Of a stretch of DNA of 64,000 nt, positions 52,562-61,513 are shown one piece after another. How positions within the stretch are numbered: the stretch's first letter is position 1; the number at the start of each line of letters is the position of its first letter. Under the pieces are notes generated by a model, which ran no database searches, was not told the origin of the DNA, and saw nothing but the letters and a program-made list of their open reading frames with translations. The stretch covers positions 10,668 to 74,667 of the forward strand of contig NZ_JAFFPR010000042.1 in NCBI RefSeq assembly GCF_016918735.1, written 5' to 3'. The position numbers were made by a program, and so were the translations under genes. This DNA is from Leptospira abararensis. Lineage in GTDB: Bacteria > Spirochaetota > Leptospiria > Leptospirales > Leptospiraceae.

Positions 52562-54107
52562 ATTATTTGTTATTTTCATTTTGGTTTTCGAAATATCTTG
52601 TAGTCAGTTATTGGATAATGCAGAAGGGCCTTTGGATTTTTTACCGGCAACTTCGCTTTTACCAGCTTCGACTCCTCCAAGGATCCTTCTAGCAGATCCA
52701 GCGGATGGTTCGCTCGGGATCTCCCCTGATACAAAAATATCTATTTTATTTTCAGAAGGTATGAATAAGGAGTTCACTCAATCCGCTTTTAGTTTGATTC
52801 GAGACGGGTCGGCTGTTGGTGGAACTTTTGCTTGGTTTGAAAACTTGATGGTATTTTCTCCGAACAATAGGTTATCAGATCCAGGAATGTATATTTTTAG
52901 TATCGGAAAGTCAAAAGCTGAGTCTGCCGGTGGAGTGAATTTACTTGATGATTATAGATCGCGATTTAGTTACTCAACGGATTTAAACAAACCAAAAGTC
53001 ACCCAAACCATCCCAGCCAATGGAAATGTAGGAGTTTCTCCCAATTCCTTAATTACAGTTCAATTTGACAAACCTATGGACAAGTTATCTGTGTTTGGTG
53101 CCGTTTCGTTAAGCCCATCCGTAGAATTTGACATTCCCAATACCGTGATTTCAAATAATGACCAAACATTTCAATTCATTCCGAAATACCCACTTAATTT
53201 TGGAACTGTTTACTCACTGAATGTTTCCACTACGGCTCGTGATAAAAGTGGCAATGATCTTGCTTCGGCGGAAAATGTAGTATTTACTGTTGGGGATGAT
53301 TTGGTAGCGCCGGACTTAATTTCAATTTCAACGCTTTCGGTTCCCAATTTTGTTGCTAACGAAATATTAGTGGAATCGGGTTTCAATCGCAATGATGTTT
53401 TTACTTTAGTATTTAATGAACCAGTCCAACCAATTCCCTTGGCTGGTGCGATTAGAATCACACCTTCTAAGAATTATAATCTAAGCCAAATTTCTCCAAC
53501 AAACTTTGAAATTCGGTTTTTGGAACCTTTAGATCCAGTTACAATCTATAATTTAACAATAAGTGATGCAGTCGTGGATTTTCAGAACAATCGATTGAGG
53601 AAGTCATATAATTTTAATATACGAACATTTGGAACTACCACACGAAAGATGCTTGTAGAAGGCATCTATAAGAGTCCTAGTTTTGCACTTATAGACAAAT
53701 TGGAAAGTAATCAGATCAATGGACTTTCTACTGCTAGTTGTCCTCCAGGAAATGAATGTGATCAAAATTTGTACATTAGGTTTTGCTATGCTACTGAAGA
53801 CAACAGTGCTTGTGATAATGTGCTACCAGGAGTAGGTCAAATTCTATTAACATCTTTGCGTCTTACAATCAATCGTGAATTTGGCTCGGCGAGTGGAGCT
53901 TGCCAGGAATACTTTACGAATCCGGTCGATGCCACCCCCGTCATTGATGCTCCAAACATCACTGCTTTTGGTACCGTTGCCAAATGTTTAGACAAAGGTT
54001 CTACTTACTCCATAACGGTTAAGGGTGGAAGTTCTGGGATTAGAGACAATCATGGGAACATAATGGATTCAGACCAAACCATTTTAGTCCGATTCCCTTC
54101 CATATAA
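52551..54107 (+). CDS. Lipoprotein with three Big_5 Ig-like domains (second of pair)
   Basis: A 518-residue predicted lipoprotein (MVTRLFVIFILVFEISCSQ) and a paralogue of the preceding one. Units are ILLADPADGSLGISPDTKISILFSEGMN, VTQTIPANGNVGVSPNSLITVQFDKPMD and DVFTLVFNEPVQPI, each with NxxxLxxGTxYxLxV-like strands. A C-terminal Cys-rich domain follows (CPPGNECDQNLYIRFCYATEDNSACDN split over ~730-1,300 bases from the start, GACQEYF, AKCLDKG). ATG 52551 lies inside the last codons of the preceding gene and is preferred over the ATG at 52512. Its stop shares one base with the first RND gene's ATG. Confidence 0.85.
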   Translation: MVTRLFVIFILVFEISCSQLLDNAEGPLDFLPATSLLPASTPPRILLADPADGSLGISPDTKISILFSEGMNKEFTQSAFSLIRDGSAVGGTFAWFENLMVFSPNNRLSDPGMYIFSIGKSKAESAGGVNLLDDYRSRFSYSTDLNKPKVTQTIPANGNVGVSPNSLITVQFDKPMDKLSVFGAVSLSPSVEFDIPNTVISNNDQTFQFIPKYPLNFGTVYSLNVSTTARDKSGNDLASAENVVFTVGDDLVAPDLISISTLSVPNFVANEILVESGFNRNDVFTLVFNEPVQPIPLAGAIRITPSKNYNLSQISPTNFEIRFLEPLDPVTIYNLTISDAVVDFQNNRLRKSYNFNIRTFGTTTRKMLVEGIYKSPSFALIDKLESNQINGLSTASCPPGNECDQNLYIRFCYATEDNSACDNVLPGVGQILLTSLRLTINREFGSASGACQEYFTNPVDATPVIDAPNITAFGTVAKCLDKGSTYSITVKGGSSGIRDNHGNIMDSDQTILVRFPSI

Positions 54108-57100
54108 TGGTAAAGTATTTTCTCCGCAAAACGGTTACTACCACTGTCTGCTTAGTTTTCATCCTTGGCATTGGAGCGATCAGTTTTTCTAAACTTAAGA
54201 TTGAGTTATTTCCAAATATCACAATCCCAACGATTACCATTCTAACTACTTATCCAAATGCTTCTATTGAAGAGATGGAGTTACTTGTTTCAAAACCGAT
54301 AGAAGAAGTAGTGGCTTCTGCCGAAGGAGTGGATGAAACCTTTTCGGAAACATTAGAGGGGATGTCCATTGTAAAGGTACGATTTCGTTGGGGAACTGAT
54401 GTGGATCTCGCAACTGTACTCATTCGGGAAAAGTTAGATCTAGTAAAAGGTGCTTTGCCGATTGATGTCAAAAAGCCGATTGTTTTAAAGTTTGACCCCA
54501 ATGACAAACCAATTGTCCGAATAGTTGCCTTTCCTAAATCGAGCGATTTTAAAACCCTTCGCAATTTTATAAAGAAAAACCTCATTCCTATATTTGAAAA
54601 AACTGACGGTGTCGCTACGATCACTTTATCGGGTGGGTTAGAAAGAAGAATATTGGTCGAATTGGACGCAAATCGAATGAAGTCCTATTCAGTCACCCCG
54701 AATGAAATCCAAAGACAAATTGCATCTAACAATGAAAATATTCCTTCAGGAAATATCATTAGAGGTGAAGATGAAGTCACTGTTCGGACTATGGGCGCAT
54801 TTTTGAATGTTGGTGAAATAGAAAATCTTATTCTCAAAACATCTGAAGCAGGGGCTCCGGTTTATCTCAATAGTGTTGCAAGTGTTAAGGATTCGTTTAA
54901 AGACCAAACAAGCATTTGTCGTAGAAATCTTTCTGAATGTATATTAGTTGATATTCGCAAAGAATCTGGGAAAAATACCGTTGAAGTCGCCAAAAATGTT
55001 CACGAAGTAGTGAGTGAAATCAATGATCGATTTTCCGATGTATTGGAGCTGGAAATCGTCGAAGACAGATCTGATTTGATTTTGTCTTCAGTGAGTGATG
55101 TTGCAAGTTCCATTATTCTTTCGGTTGTGATTTGTTTTATAATACTCACAATTTTCACTGGCTCTTGGGTAGAGGCCATCCTTATTACTTTTTCAGTCCC
55201 AACTTCTATATTAGTTTCTTTTATTTGTATGCACTTCATTGGGCAATCTTTGAATTTAATGTCGTTAGGTGGTCTTGCGGTAGGTGTCGGATTGATGGTC
55301 GATTCATCAATCGTGGTTTTAGAATCCATTCATAAGGAAAAAAAGAACTCAAAAGATGAGCATTTGGCAATTGAAATTGGGGCTTCCAAGATTGCCTTTG
55401 CCTTAGTCATTTCGAATTTAACTTCTATAGTTGTTTTTCTACCAAATTTTTATCTCAATGGGTTGGAAGGAATCATCTTTAAAGATTTTGCACTAAGTGT
55501 TTGTATATGTTTAGCTTCCTCTCTAATGGTCTCTTTAGTTTTTCTACCATTTTTTAATAAAATGATTTCATCAAAATTCAAAAATAACGATCGCTTGGTG
55601 AATTTAAGTAAAAAATTAATCATTAAGATTGAAGCAACATACATATTCTTTTTAAAAGCCTTTTTGGAAAAACCAAAAATTGTTGTTATGATTGCCTTTG
55701 GCTCCCTCGTATTTGCGGGATTACTTGCTTCGGTTATTTCAGTAAATCTAATGCCCAAAGTTCAAAGGTTGGATTTAAATATTAAACTTACTTTGCCAAA
55801 CGGTACTCGGATTCAAAAAACTTCAGATGTAGTTGAGAGCATCGAGAAACTGGCCATTCTGATTGATGAAAATGCCGATGTTCTTGCGAAATTAGGTTTT
55901 GAACAAAAAGAATTAACTATGTTTCCAACTTCTGAGTTTGGATTAAATCGTGCAGAAATTTTCTTTAGATTCAGTAGTTTTTCAAAAAAAGACAAGTTCA
56001 TCGAAAGATTGAAAGAGATGGATGATGAAATGCAAAAAATAAAAATCATATCATCATCTGATATTTTATCGGAAGTGTTGCCATTTTCTTTTGAGCAGGT
56101 TTCAGTTGTTGTTACAGGCGGGAACTACATTGACATCAATGCAGAAATCTTAAAGCTAAAAAACAAACTTAAAGAAACTTTTAATTCCAAAGAAATTCAA
56201 ACTTCTTTCGACCAAGAGCTAAATGAGGTGCGAATTACATTTGATAGAAATCGATTAGCTTCCTTTGGGCTAAGAACTTCAGATGTTGGTGATTCCTTGA
56301 AGACAATAGTCAAAGGCGATGAAACCATTTTTTATAAAGTAAAAGATGAGGAAATTCCGATCCTCATTCGGTCTGGGCAAGAGGGTAGAACTGGTATTGA
56401 TAGGTTAAAAGATATTCATTTTGAAGTTGATGAAAATAAATTTGTTCCGCTAAAGGATTTTGCATTTATCGAATCTAGAAAATCTAGTCGCATTCTTAAT
56501 CGCCAGAATGGCAAACGAATTGGATTTCTTGCTATGGAAATCGAAGACCAAAGTATTTCAAGCGCGTATAATAAAGTTGGAGATATCGTTGGCGTAGGGA
56601 ATTTAAATGAAAATGGGACTTCCATCTCTTTTGGTGAAAACAAAAAGATTTTGGATGTTGCTGTAAATGGATTAGCTATTGCATTATTGTTTTCCATAAT
56701 TTTAGTTTATATGACTCTTGCTGCCGCAATGGAGAGTTTTTTACTCCCTTTGTTAATCTTGTTTTCCATTTTTTTAGCAGCATTTGGAGTGGTTGCTTCT
56801 CTTTTCATCTTTAATGAATCCATCAACATGATGTCACTCCTTGGGTCCATTCTGTTAGCGGGAATTGTTGTTAATAATGCAATCCTTATCGTCGAGTTTT
56901 ACAGAGACGAAAAACTAAAATATAATAGCACCGAAAAGTTGATTATTGAAGGGGCAAAAGATCGTTTAATCCCAATTCTTACGACCACACTGACCTCGAT
57001 TCTAGGTCTACTACCTTTGTTATTTTCCTTTAGCGGCTCTACTTCTCAAAGATCTTTAGCAGCATCCATTTTTGGCGGGTTAATATTTTCAACTGCCATT

Positions 57101-57163
57101 AGCTTATTTTTCATACCTATTATCAGTAAGGTTATGATCGAAAAAGGTTTAATGGAGAAATAG
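54107..57163 (+). CDS. RND transporter, inner-membrane subunit 1
   Basis: A 1018-residue RND permease with the usual 12-helix, two-porter-domain layout. It has PNITIPTITILTTYPNASIEEMELLVSKPIEE at the N-terminus, VDETFSETLEGMSIVKVRF, and the TM4 segment GGLAVGVGLMVDSSIVVLESIHKE. Near the end is LGSILLAGIVVNNAILIVEFYRDE. The TM4 proton-relay position has one Asp (VDSS) rather than the Asp-Asp of AcrB, and the TM10 Lys is replaced by Asn (VVNNAIL). This pattern occurs in RND subfamilies other than AcrB. It starts one base into the preceding stop and is followed at once by a second RND gene, suggesting a heteromeric pump like MdtBC. Substrate unknown. Confidence 0.92.
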   Translation: MVKYFLRKTVTTTVCLVFILGIGAISFSKLKIELFPNITIPTITILTTYPNASIEEMELLVSKPIEEVVASAEGVDETFSETLEGMSIVKVRFRWGTDVDLATVLIREKLDLVKGALPIDVKKPIVLKFDPNDKPIVRIVAFPKSSDFKTLRNFIKKNLIPIFEKTDGVATITLSGGLERRILVELDANRMKSYSVTPNEIQRQIASNNENIPSGNIIRGEDEVTVRTMGAFLNVGEIENLILKTSEAGAPVYLNSVASVKDSFKDQTSICRRNLSECILVDIRKESGKNTVEVAKNVHEVVSEINDRFSDVLELEIVEDRSDLILSSVSDVASSIILSVVICFIILTIFTGSWVEAILITFSVPTSILVSFICMHFIGQSLNLMSLGGLAVGVGLMVDSSIVVLESIHKEKKNSKDEHLAIEIGASKIAFALVISNLTSIVVFLPNFYLNGLEGIIFKDFALSVCICLASSLMVSLVFLPFFNKMISSKFKNNDRLVNLSKKLIIKIEATYIFFLKAFLEKPKIVVMIAFGSLVFAGLLASVISVNLMPKVQRLDLNIKLTLPNGTRIQKTSDVVESIEKLAILIDENADVLAKLGFEQKELTMFPTSEFGLNRAEIFFRFSSFSKKDKFIERLKEMDDEMQKIKIISSSDILSEVLPFSFEQVSVVVTGGNYIDINAEILKLKNKLKETFNSKEIQTSFDQELNEVRITFDRNRLASFGLRTSDVGDSLKTIVKGDETIFYKVKDEEIPILIRSGQEGRTGIDRLKDIHFEVDENKFVPLKDFAFIESRKSSRILNRQNGKRIGFLAMEIEDQSISSAYNKVGDIVGVGNLNENGTSISFGENKKILDVAVNGLAIALLFSIILVYMTLAAAMESFLLPLLILFSIFLAAFGVVASLFIFNESINMMSLLGSILLAGIVVNNAILIVEFYRDEKLKYNSTEKLIIEGAKDRLIPILTTTLTSILGLLPLLFSFSGSTSQRSLAASIFGGLIFSTAISLFFIPIISKVMIEKGLMEK

Positions 57164-60100
57164 TTGGACAATCTCCTTGTAATCATTGTTAAAAGAAAAA
57201 TAACAGTGACAATGTTCGTTGCTGCTTCTGTAGGTTTTGGCATTGCTTCCTACAGAAACTTAAAATACGAATTAATGCCAAAAAAAGAGTCAAATATTCT
57301 TTCTATTATAACTCGCTTTCCTGGAAATTCACCTAGCCGAATCGAGGAATTAATTACAAAACCAATAGAGAAACAAATTGTTGGGGTCGGTGGTGTTGAA
57401 AAAATTCTGTCGAGTTCAGAAGAGGGTGAATCAAAAATTACAATCTTCTTCAATTCCCAAGAGCCTATAAAATACAAATCTGTTGAATTGAAATCAAAAG
57501 TTGAATTGGTAAGGTATAATTTTCCAAGAGAAGTAGAGGAACCTTATGTAGTCAGGTTCAATCCTGAAGATAAACCTGTTTTTACAATCAGGTTAACTTC
57601 TAAATTGTTAAGCCTTAAAGAATTGCGCGAAATTTCAGAAAAAAAATTAAAAACTATTCTAGAGAGAGTTCCTGGAGTGGGGGAAGTAATAGTCATTGGT
57701 GGTAGGTATAGAGAAATTCGAGTTGATGTAGATAAAGGACGATTGTTATCGACCGGGTTAACTCCGAGCAACGTCATGGACGAAATTAGAAATATCAATC
57801 GGGATATCTACTTAGGAAAGTTAATCAATTCGCCAGAGAACGAAGATGAGTTGAGATTAAAAAATAGAGTGGAGTCAATACAGGAGTTACGCAATATAAA
57901 TTTTGTTGTTGGTAAGTCAAAAAAAGTTGTTCGCATAACTGACGTAAGTGAAATATATGATGGCGAAAGGGATTTATCTGACTTAAGTAGAGAAAAAGGA
58001 GCCGAAAACGTAAGTATCCAGATAAAAAAAAATAGCAGTGCAAATATTCTAGAAGTTTGCAGGATTTTAGAGCAAGAAGTAACAAATTTTGAATATCCTA
58101 ACATTACATTCGATATTGCATACAATCAATCTAAGTATATATCTGCAGCATTAGATTCAGTTTCTTCATCGGGCTTGGTGGGGGCTTTAGCCTGCAGTAT
58201 TATAGTTTTTTTATTCTTAAAGGACCTACGATATACTATCATCATATCCATTACAATACCAATCGCAGTAATATTATCTTTCGTTATTCTTGATTCGCTT
58301 CAGAAATCATTGAACATAATGACTCTCGCAGGTCTTGCTCTCGGAGTAGGGGTTCTAATTGATAGCTCGATTGTGGTCATTGAGCGAATTAATTCAAATA
58401 TTTCCAATAAAGTTTCTGACCCAATTTTCACTGCCATTGAAGAGTTATGGAAAGAACTCCTTGCATCTTCTGTGACCAATATCATTGTTTTTATTCCATT
58501 GTTATATGCCTCTGCAGATTTTAAGAATAATTTTTTGGATCTTGCAACTTCTATTACGGCTTGTATCTTAATTGCATATTTTTTATCTCTCATCTTTGTT
58601 CCGATGTTATGCAGTGTAGTTCCAGAAAAATGGAATTTCATCAATGCAGGTTTCGTAGAATCAAAATTGAATTCTTTAGCCTTCGTTGAATTCTTAAAAA
58701 CGAAATTTAGTTTTCGACCTTCTTTTCCAAAATTAAAAATCGTACCTTTGAAAACAATGTCTTTGTTTGCCCTTATTTCCTTGGGGTTTGTTTTTATGTT
58801 TTTTATTCGAAAAGAGTATGTCGATTTTGCTGGAAGTCGTGAAATCATGGGAAGTGTTGAGTTACCAACAGGAACAAATCTAGAAGCGACTAGTAGAAGT
58901 GTTAAATTAATAGAGGAATTAATTTCAAAAAACCCTTTCGTCGAAAAGGTGTCTACAAAGGTTGAAAAATGGCACGCTGATTTATCAATTAAGTTAAAAA
59001 AAGATCTCGATGGCAATTCACCCGAAGACATAAAAAAGCAGCTAAGAAGTACTACAGATGAGATCAAAGGAGTTTTTGTTTATTATATAGATGCAAATGC
59101 TTTCGGTTCTAACAAAGAATTGGATATAGATATTATTGGTGATGATCTTGATGAACTAAAAAATCTTTCGAAACAAATTGCAGAATCGATGAAAGAACTC
59201 AAGGAAACCGATCAAGTTGTATTTCGATTCAGAGATGGCAAAGAAGAAATTCAGTTAAATTTACATCAGGATAAAGTTGCGTTAGCTGGCCTAACAAATC
59301 AATTTATTTCAGATTTTGCGCGTACTGCGTTACAGGGATCAATCCCCACTAAGATCTTTGATCGTGATAGAGAAGTTGATATACGTGTTCGGTTTCGAGC
59401 AGATGATAGGAAGTCCGTTGATGATCTTACTTATTCTCTCATACCAGTTAATGATTCTAAAATTTCGCTAATTGATTTATTAGAGCTCAAACGAACCAAA
59501 GCCGATACTCGGATTAATCGAAAAAATAAAAGGAGAATGGTTACCATAACGGCAAATTTTAAGGATATCAGTTTGTCGGAGTATGCAGAGAAGGCTGAGA
59601 CAAAGTTAAAAGCATTCCCTTTCCCGCAGAATTATTATTATGATTTAGGTGATGCTGTGAAAAAACTTAGGAAAAATCAAATGGAAATGTTTGGTTTTAT
59701 TTTATTTGCCATTGGATTAATTTATGGTACACTCGCTATTTTATTTCAATCTTTACGAATCAGTTTCCCGATTATGTTAATGGTACCAATCAATATTTCG
59801 GCAACTACTTTCTTTCTTTTTATCTTTGGTCAGACTTATAATGTATCAACTTACATAGGTTTTATTCTATTAGCTGGTTTATCAATTAACAATGCAATTA
59901 TGATTATTGAAAATGCGTTAAGAAACGAAAGCTCAACTCCGTTCGCAGAGAAAATGAAAATCGCTGTGATCAATCGGAAGAGAGCAATGCGGATGACCAC
60001 TTTAACCACTATTTTTGCGTTAATTCCAGGAATATTTGGCTCCAATGAGGGTTCTGAATTTTGGCGCCCCATGTCATTAGCTGTTATATTCGGAATGAGC

Positions 60101-60202
60101 TTTAGTTATGTATCAGCGATTGAAATTTTTCCATCTCTTGCAAATTTCTTTATTAACTTTAAACTATTGATCCCAAGGTTGGCCATCAGAAAGTCCGTTT
60201 AA
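57164..60202 (+). CDS. RND transporter, inner-membrane subunit 2
   Basis: A 1012-residue RND permease, only distantly similar to the preceding one. N-terminus is VKRKITVTMFVAASVGFGIASYRNLKYELMPKKESNILSIITRFPGNSPSRIEELITKPIEKQIVG in family order. TM4 is AGLALGVGVLIDSSIVVIERI and TM10 is GFILLAGLSINNAIMIIENAL, again single Asp and no Lys. The start is TTG directly after the first RND stop, with GGAG six bases upstream. The two genes probably encode one heterotrimeric pump. Its 3' end overlaps the convergent adaptor gene by 39 bases. Confidence 0.9.
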   Translation: MDNLLVIIVKRKITVTMFVAASVGFGIASYRNLKYELMPKKESNILSIITRFPGNSPSRIEELITKPIEKQIVGVGGVEKILSSSEEGESKITIFFNSQEPIKYKSVELKSKVELVRYNFPREVEEPYVVRFNPEDKPVFTIRLTSKLLSLKELREISEKKLKTILERVPGVGEVIVIGGRYREIRVDVDKGRLLSTGLTPSNVMDEIRNINRDIYLGKLINSPENEDELRLKNRVESIQELRNINFVVGKSKKVVRITDVSEIYDGERDLSDLSREKGAENVSIQIKKNSSANILEVCRILEQEVTNFEYPNITFDIAYNQSKYISAALDSVSSSGLVGALACSIIVFLFLKDLRYTIIISITIPIAVILSFVILDSLQKSLNIMTLAGLALGVGVLIDSSIVVIERINSNISNKVSDPIFTAIEELWKELLASSVTNIIVFIPLLYASADFKNNFLDLATSITACILIAYFLSLIFVPMLCSVVPEKWNFINAGFVESKLNSLAFVEFLKTKFSFRPSFPKLKIVPLKTMSLFALISLGFVFMFFIRKEYVDFAGSREIMGSVELPTGTNLEATSRSVKLIEELISKNPFVEKVSTKVEKWHADLSIKLKKDLDGNSPEDIKKQLRSTTDEIKGVFVYYIDANAFGSNKELDIDIIGDDLDELKNLSKQIAESMKELKETDQVVFRFRDGKEEIQLNLHQDKVALAGLTNQFISDFARTALQGSIPTKIFDRDREVDIRVRFRADDRKSVDDLTYSLIPVNDSKISLIDLLELKRTKADTRINRKNKRRMVTITANFKDISLSEYAEKAETKLKAFPFPQNYYYDLGDAVKKLRKNQMEMFGFILFAIGLIYGTLAILFQSLRISFPIMLMVPINISATTFFLFIFGQTYNVSTYIGFILLAGLSINNAIMIIENALRNESSTPFAEKMKIAVINRKRAMRMTTLTTIFALIPGIFGSNEGSEFWRPMSLAVIFGMSFSYVSAIEIFPSLANFFINFKLLIPRLAIRKSV

Positions 60203-61513
60203 ATTCCCGAGTATAATACTATCTCCTTCATTCAAAGGACCTGTGATTAAAAACTTATCACCTTCATTTGAAATGACAGTCACTTCTTTACTAAAGGCAA
60301 GTTTGTCTTTATTGACTATATAAACTTTTCCTGTTTTTTTATCTTCTGATAGAAGGATTCCATTGTTTGGAATTATAAAACCGTCATCGGGAAGAGTATA
60401 ATGGAATTCTCCTCGAGCAAACATACCGGGTTTCAATTTTTTTCCTTCATTTTTAAATTCAACTTTGATCTCTGCTGTCCTACTTTGGGCATCAAGAATT
60501 GGTGATACAATTGCAATTTTACCTTTAAATTTTTTGTCCTTTCCCAACGCATCGATTGAAAATTCCATATATTTACCTTCTTGGAATTTAGGTATATCTG
60601 CTTCGCTGACAGGAAAGGTTAAAAAGACTTCTGAATCATCCACTAAAACAAATACTGGAGTGCCTTCTTTAGTTGTCTCACCTACGTACAAACTTCTTAC
60701 AGCAATTTTCCCATCCAATGGAGAGAGTAGGGTGGATTCTTTAATCAATAATTTGGTGGTTTCGATATTTGCTTGAGTTGCTCTTAGGTTTGCAATTGCC
60801 ATGTCAAGCTCTGCTTTTTCTACAATGGTATTATAATCAACAAATGCCTCGCGAAGTGCGTCTGGATTAGTTGGAACTTTGAATCCATTTTTTTTGAGAT
60901 CTTCCGGTCTATAACCCACCTGAATCGAAAGTAAGTTCTTTTGCGCTTTGAAATATGCAGTTTCGGCTGATACCATTGCTGTTTCAACACCTTTGAGTTC
61001 TGTTTCCGATACTCCGCCAATTTCAAATAGATCTTTTTTGTTGTTTAGAGTTCTTTTTAAATTTTCAAGATTTGCTTTTGCCTCTGCTTCTTCAGCTCTC
61101 GCCTTTTCAATATTTGCGACTTCTTTTTCAATTCTTTGTCTGGCTTGAATGTATTTTGCTCTTGTTAAATCTATCTGTTTATTTTGGACTTCAACAGAAG
61201 CCTCATCTTTTTTTAACTGCAGTTCTAGGTTTAACGTTTCTACTTTCGCTAAGGCTTCACCTTTACTTACTTTTTGACCTTGTTCTTTGAATATTTTTTC
61301 AATTCTTCCTATAACTTTGGAACTTACCTCTGCCTTATTTTTATGAGACACAGTACCCAATAAATTTATGGTTAATTCCTTGTCCGATTGTTCTAGAGTG
61401 TAAACTGACCTATTGGTAGTTTTCTTTTTTTTTGCAGCCTCATTTTTATTGTCAGAACAAAAATTGATTATAAGTAAACTAAATGCTAAAATGATCTTTA
61501 AATTATTCTTCAT
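60164..61513 (-). CDS. RND efflux periplasmic adaptor (membrane-fusion lipoprotein)
   Basis: A 449-residue adaptor with a lipoprotein-like signal (IILAFSLLIINFCSDN). The lipoyl half-motifs AEVSSKVIGRIEKIFKEQGQKVSKGEALAKVE and STLLSPLDGKIAVRSLYVGETTKEGTPVFVLVD bracket a long coiled-coil hairpin (~95-245). They are followed by a beta barrel (FPVSEADIPKFQEGKYMEFSIDALGKDKKFKGKIAIVSPILDAQSRTAEIKVEF) and a membrane-proximal domain. It would join the RND pair to the TolC-like protein encoded next. It overlaps that gene by 11 bases and the convergent RND gene by 39 bases. Confidence 0.9.
   Translation of the reverse strand: MKNNLKIILAFSLLIINFCSDNKNEAAKKKKTTNRSVYTLEQSDKELTINLLGTVSHKNKAEVSSKVIGRIEKIFKEQGQKVSKGEALAKVETLNLELQLKKDEASVEVQNKQIDLTRAKYIQARQRIEKEVANIEKARAEEAEAKANLENLKRTLNNKKDLFEIGGVSETELKGVETAMVSAETAYFKAQKNLLSIQVGYRPEDLKKNGFKVPTNPDALREAFVDYNTIVEKAELDMAIANLRATQANIETTKLLIKESTLLSPLDGKIAVRSLYVGETTKEGTPVFVLVDDSEVFLTFPVSEADIPKFQEGKYMEFSIDALGKDKKFKGKIAIVSPILDAQSRTAEIKVEFKNEGKKLKPGMFARGEFHYTLPDDGFIIPNNGILLSEDKKTGKVYIVNKDKLAFSKEVTVISNEGDKFLITGPLNEGDSIILGNLNGLSDGQPWDQ

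Noticed and set aside
58300..59067. Long 255-codon minus-strand frame inside the second RND gene
   Set aside because: Antisense shadow of a well-supported RND gene; Ser/Phe-rich with no family and no ribosome site.
54107..60202. Duplicate RND genes as a recent tandem duplication
   Set aside because: The two proteins share only family motifs and are widely diverged, so they are old paralogues rather than a recent copy.
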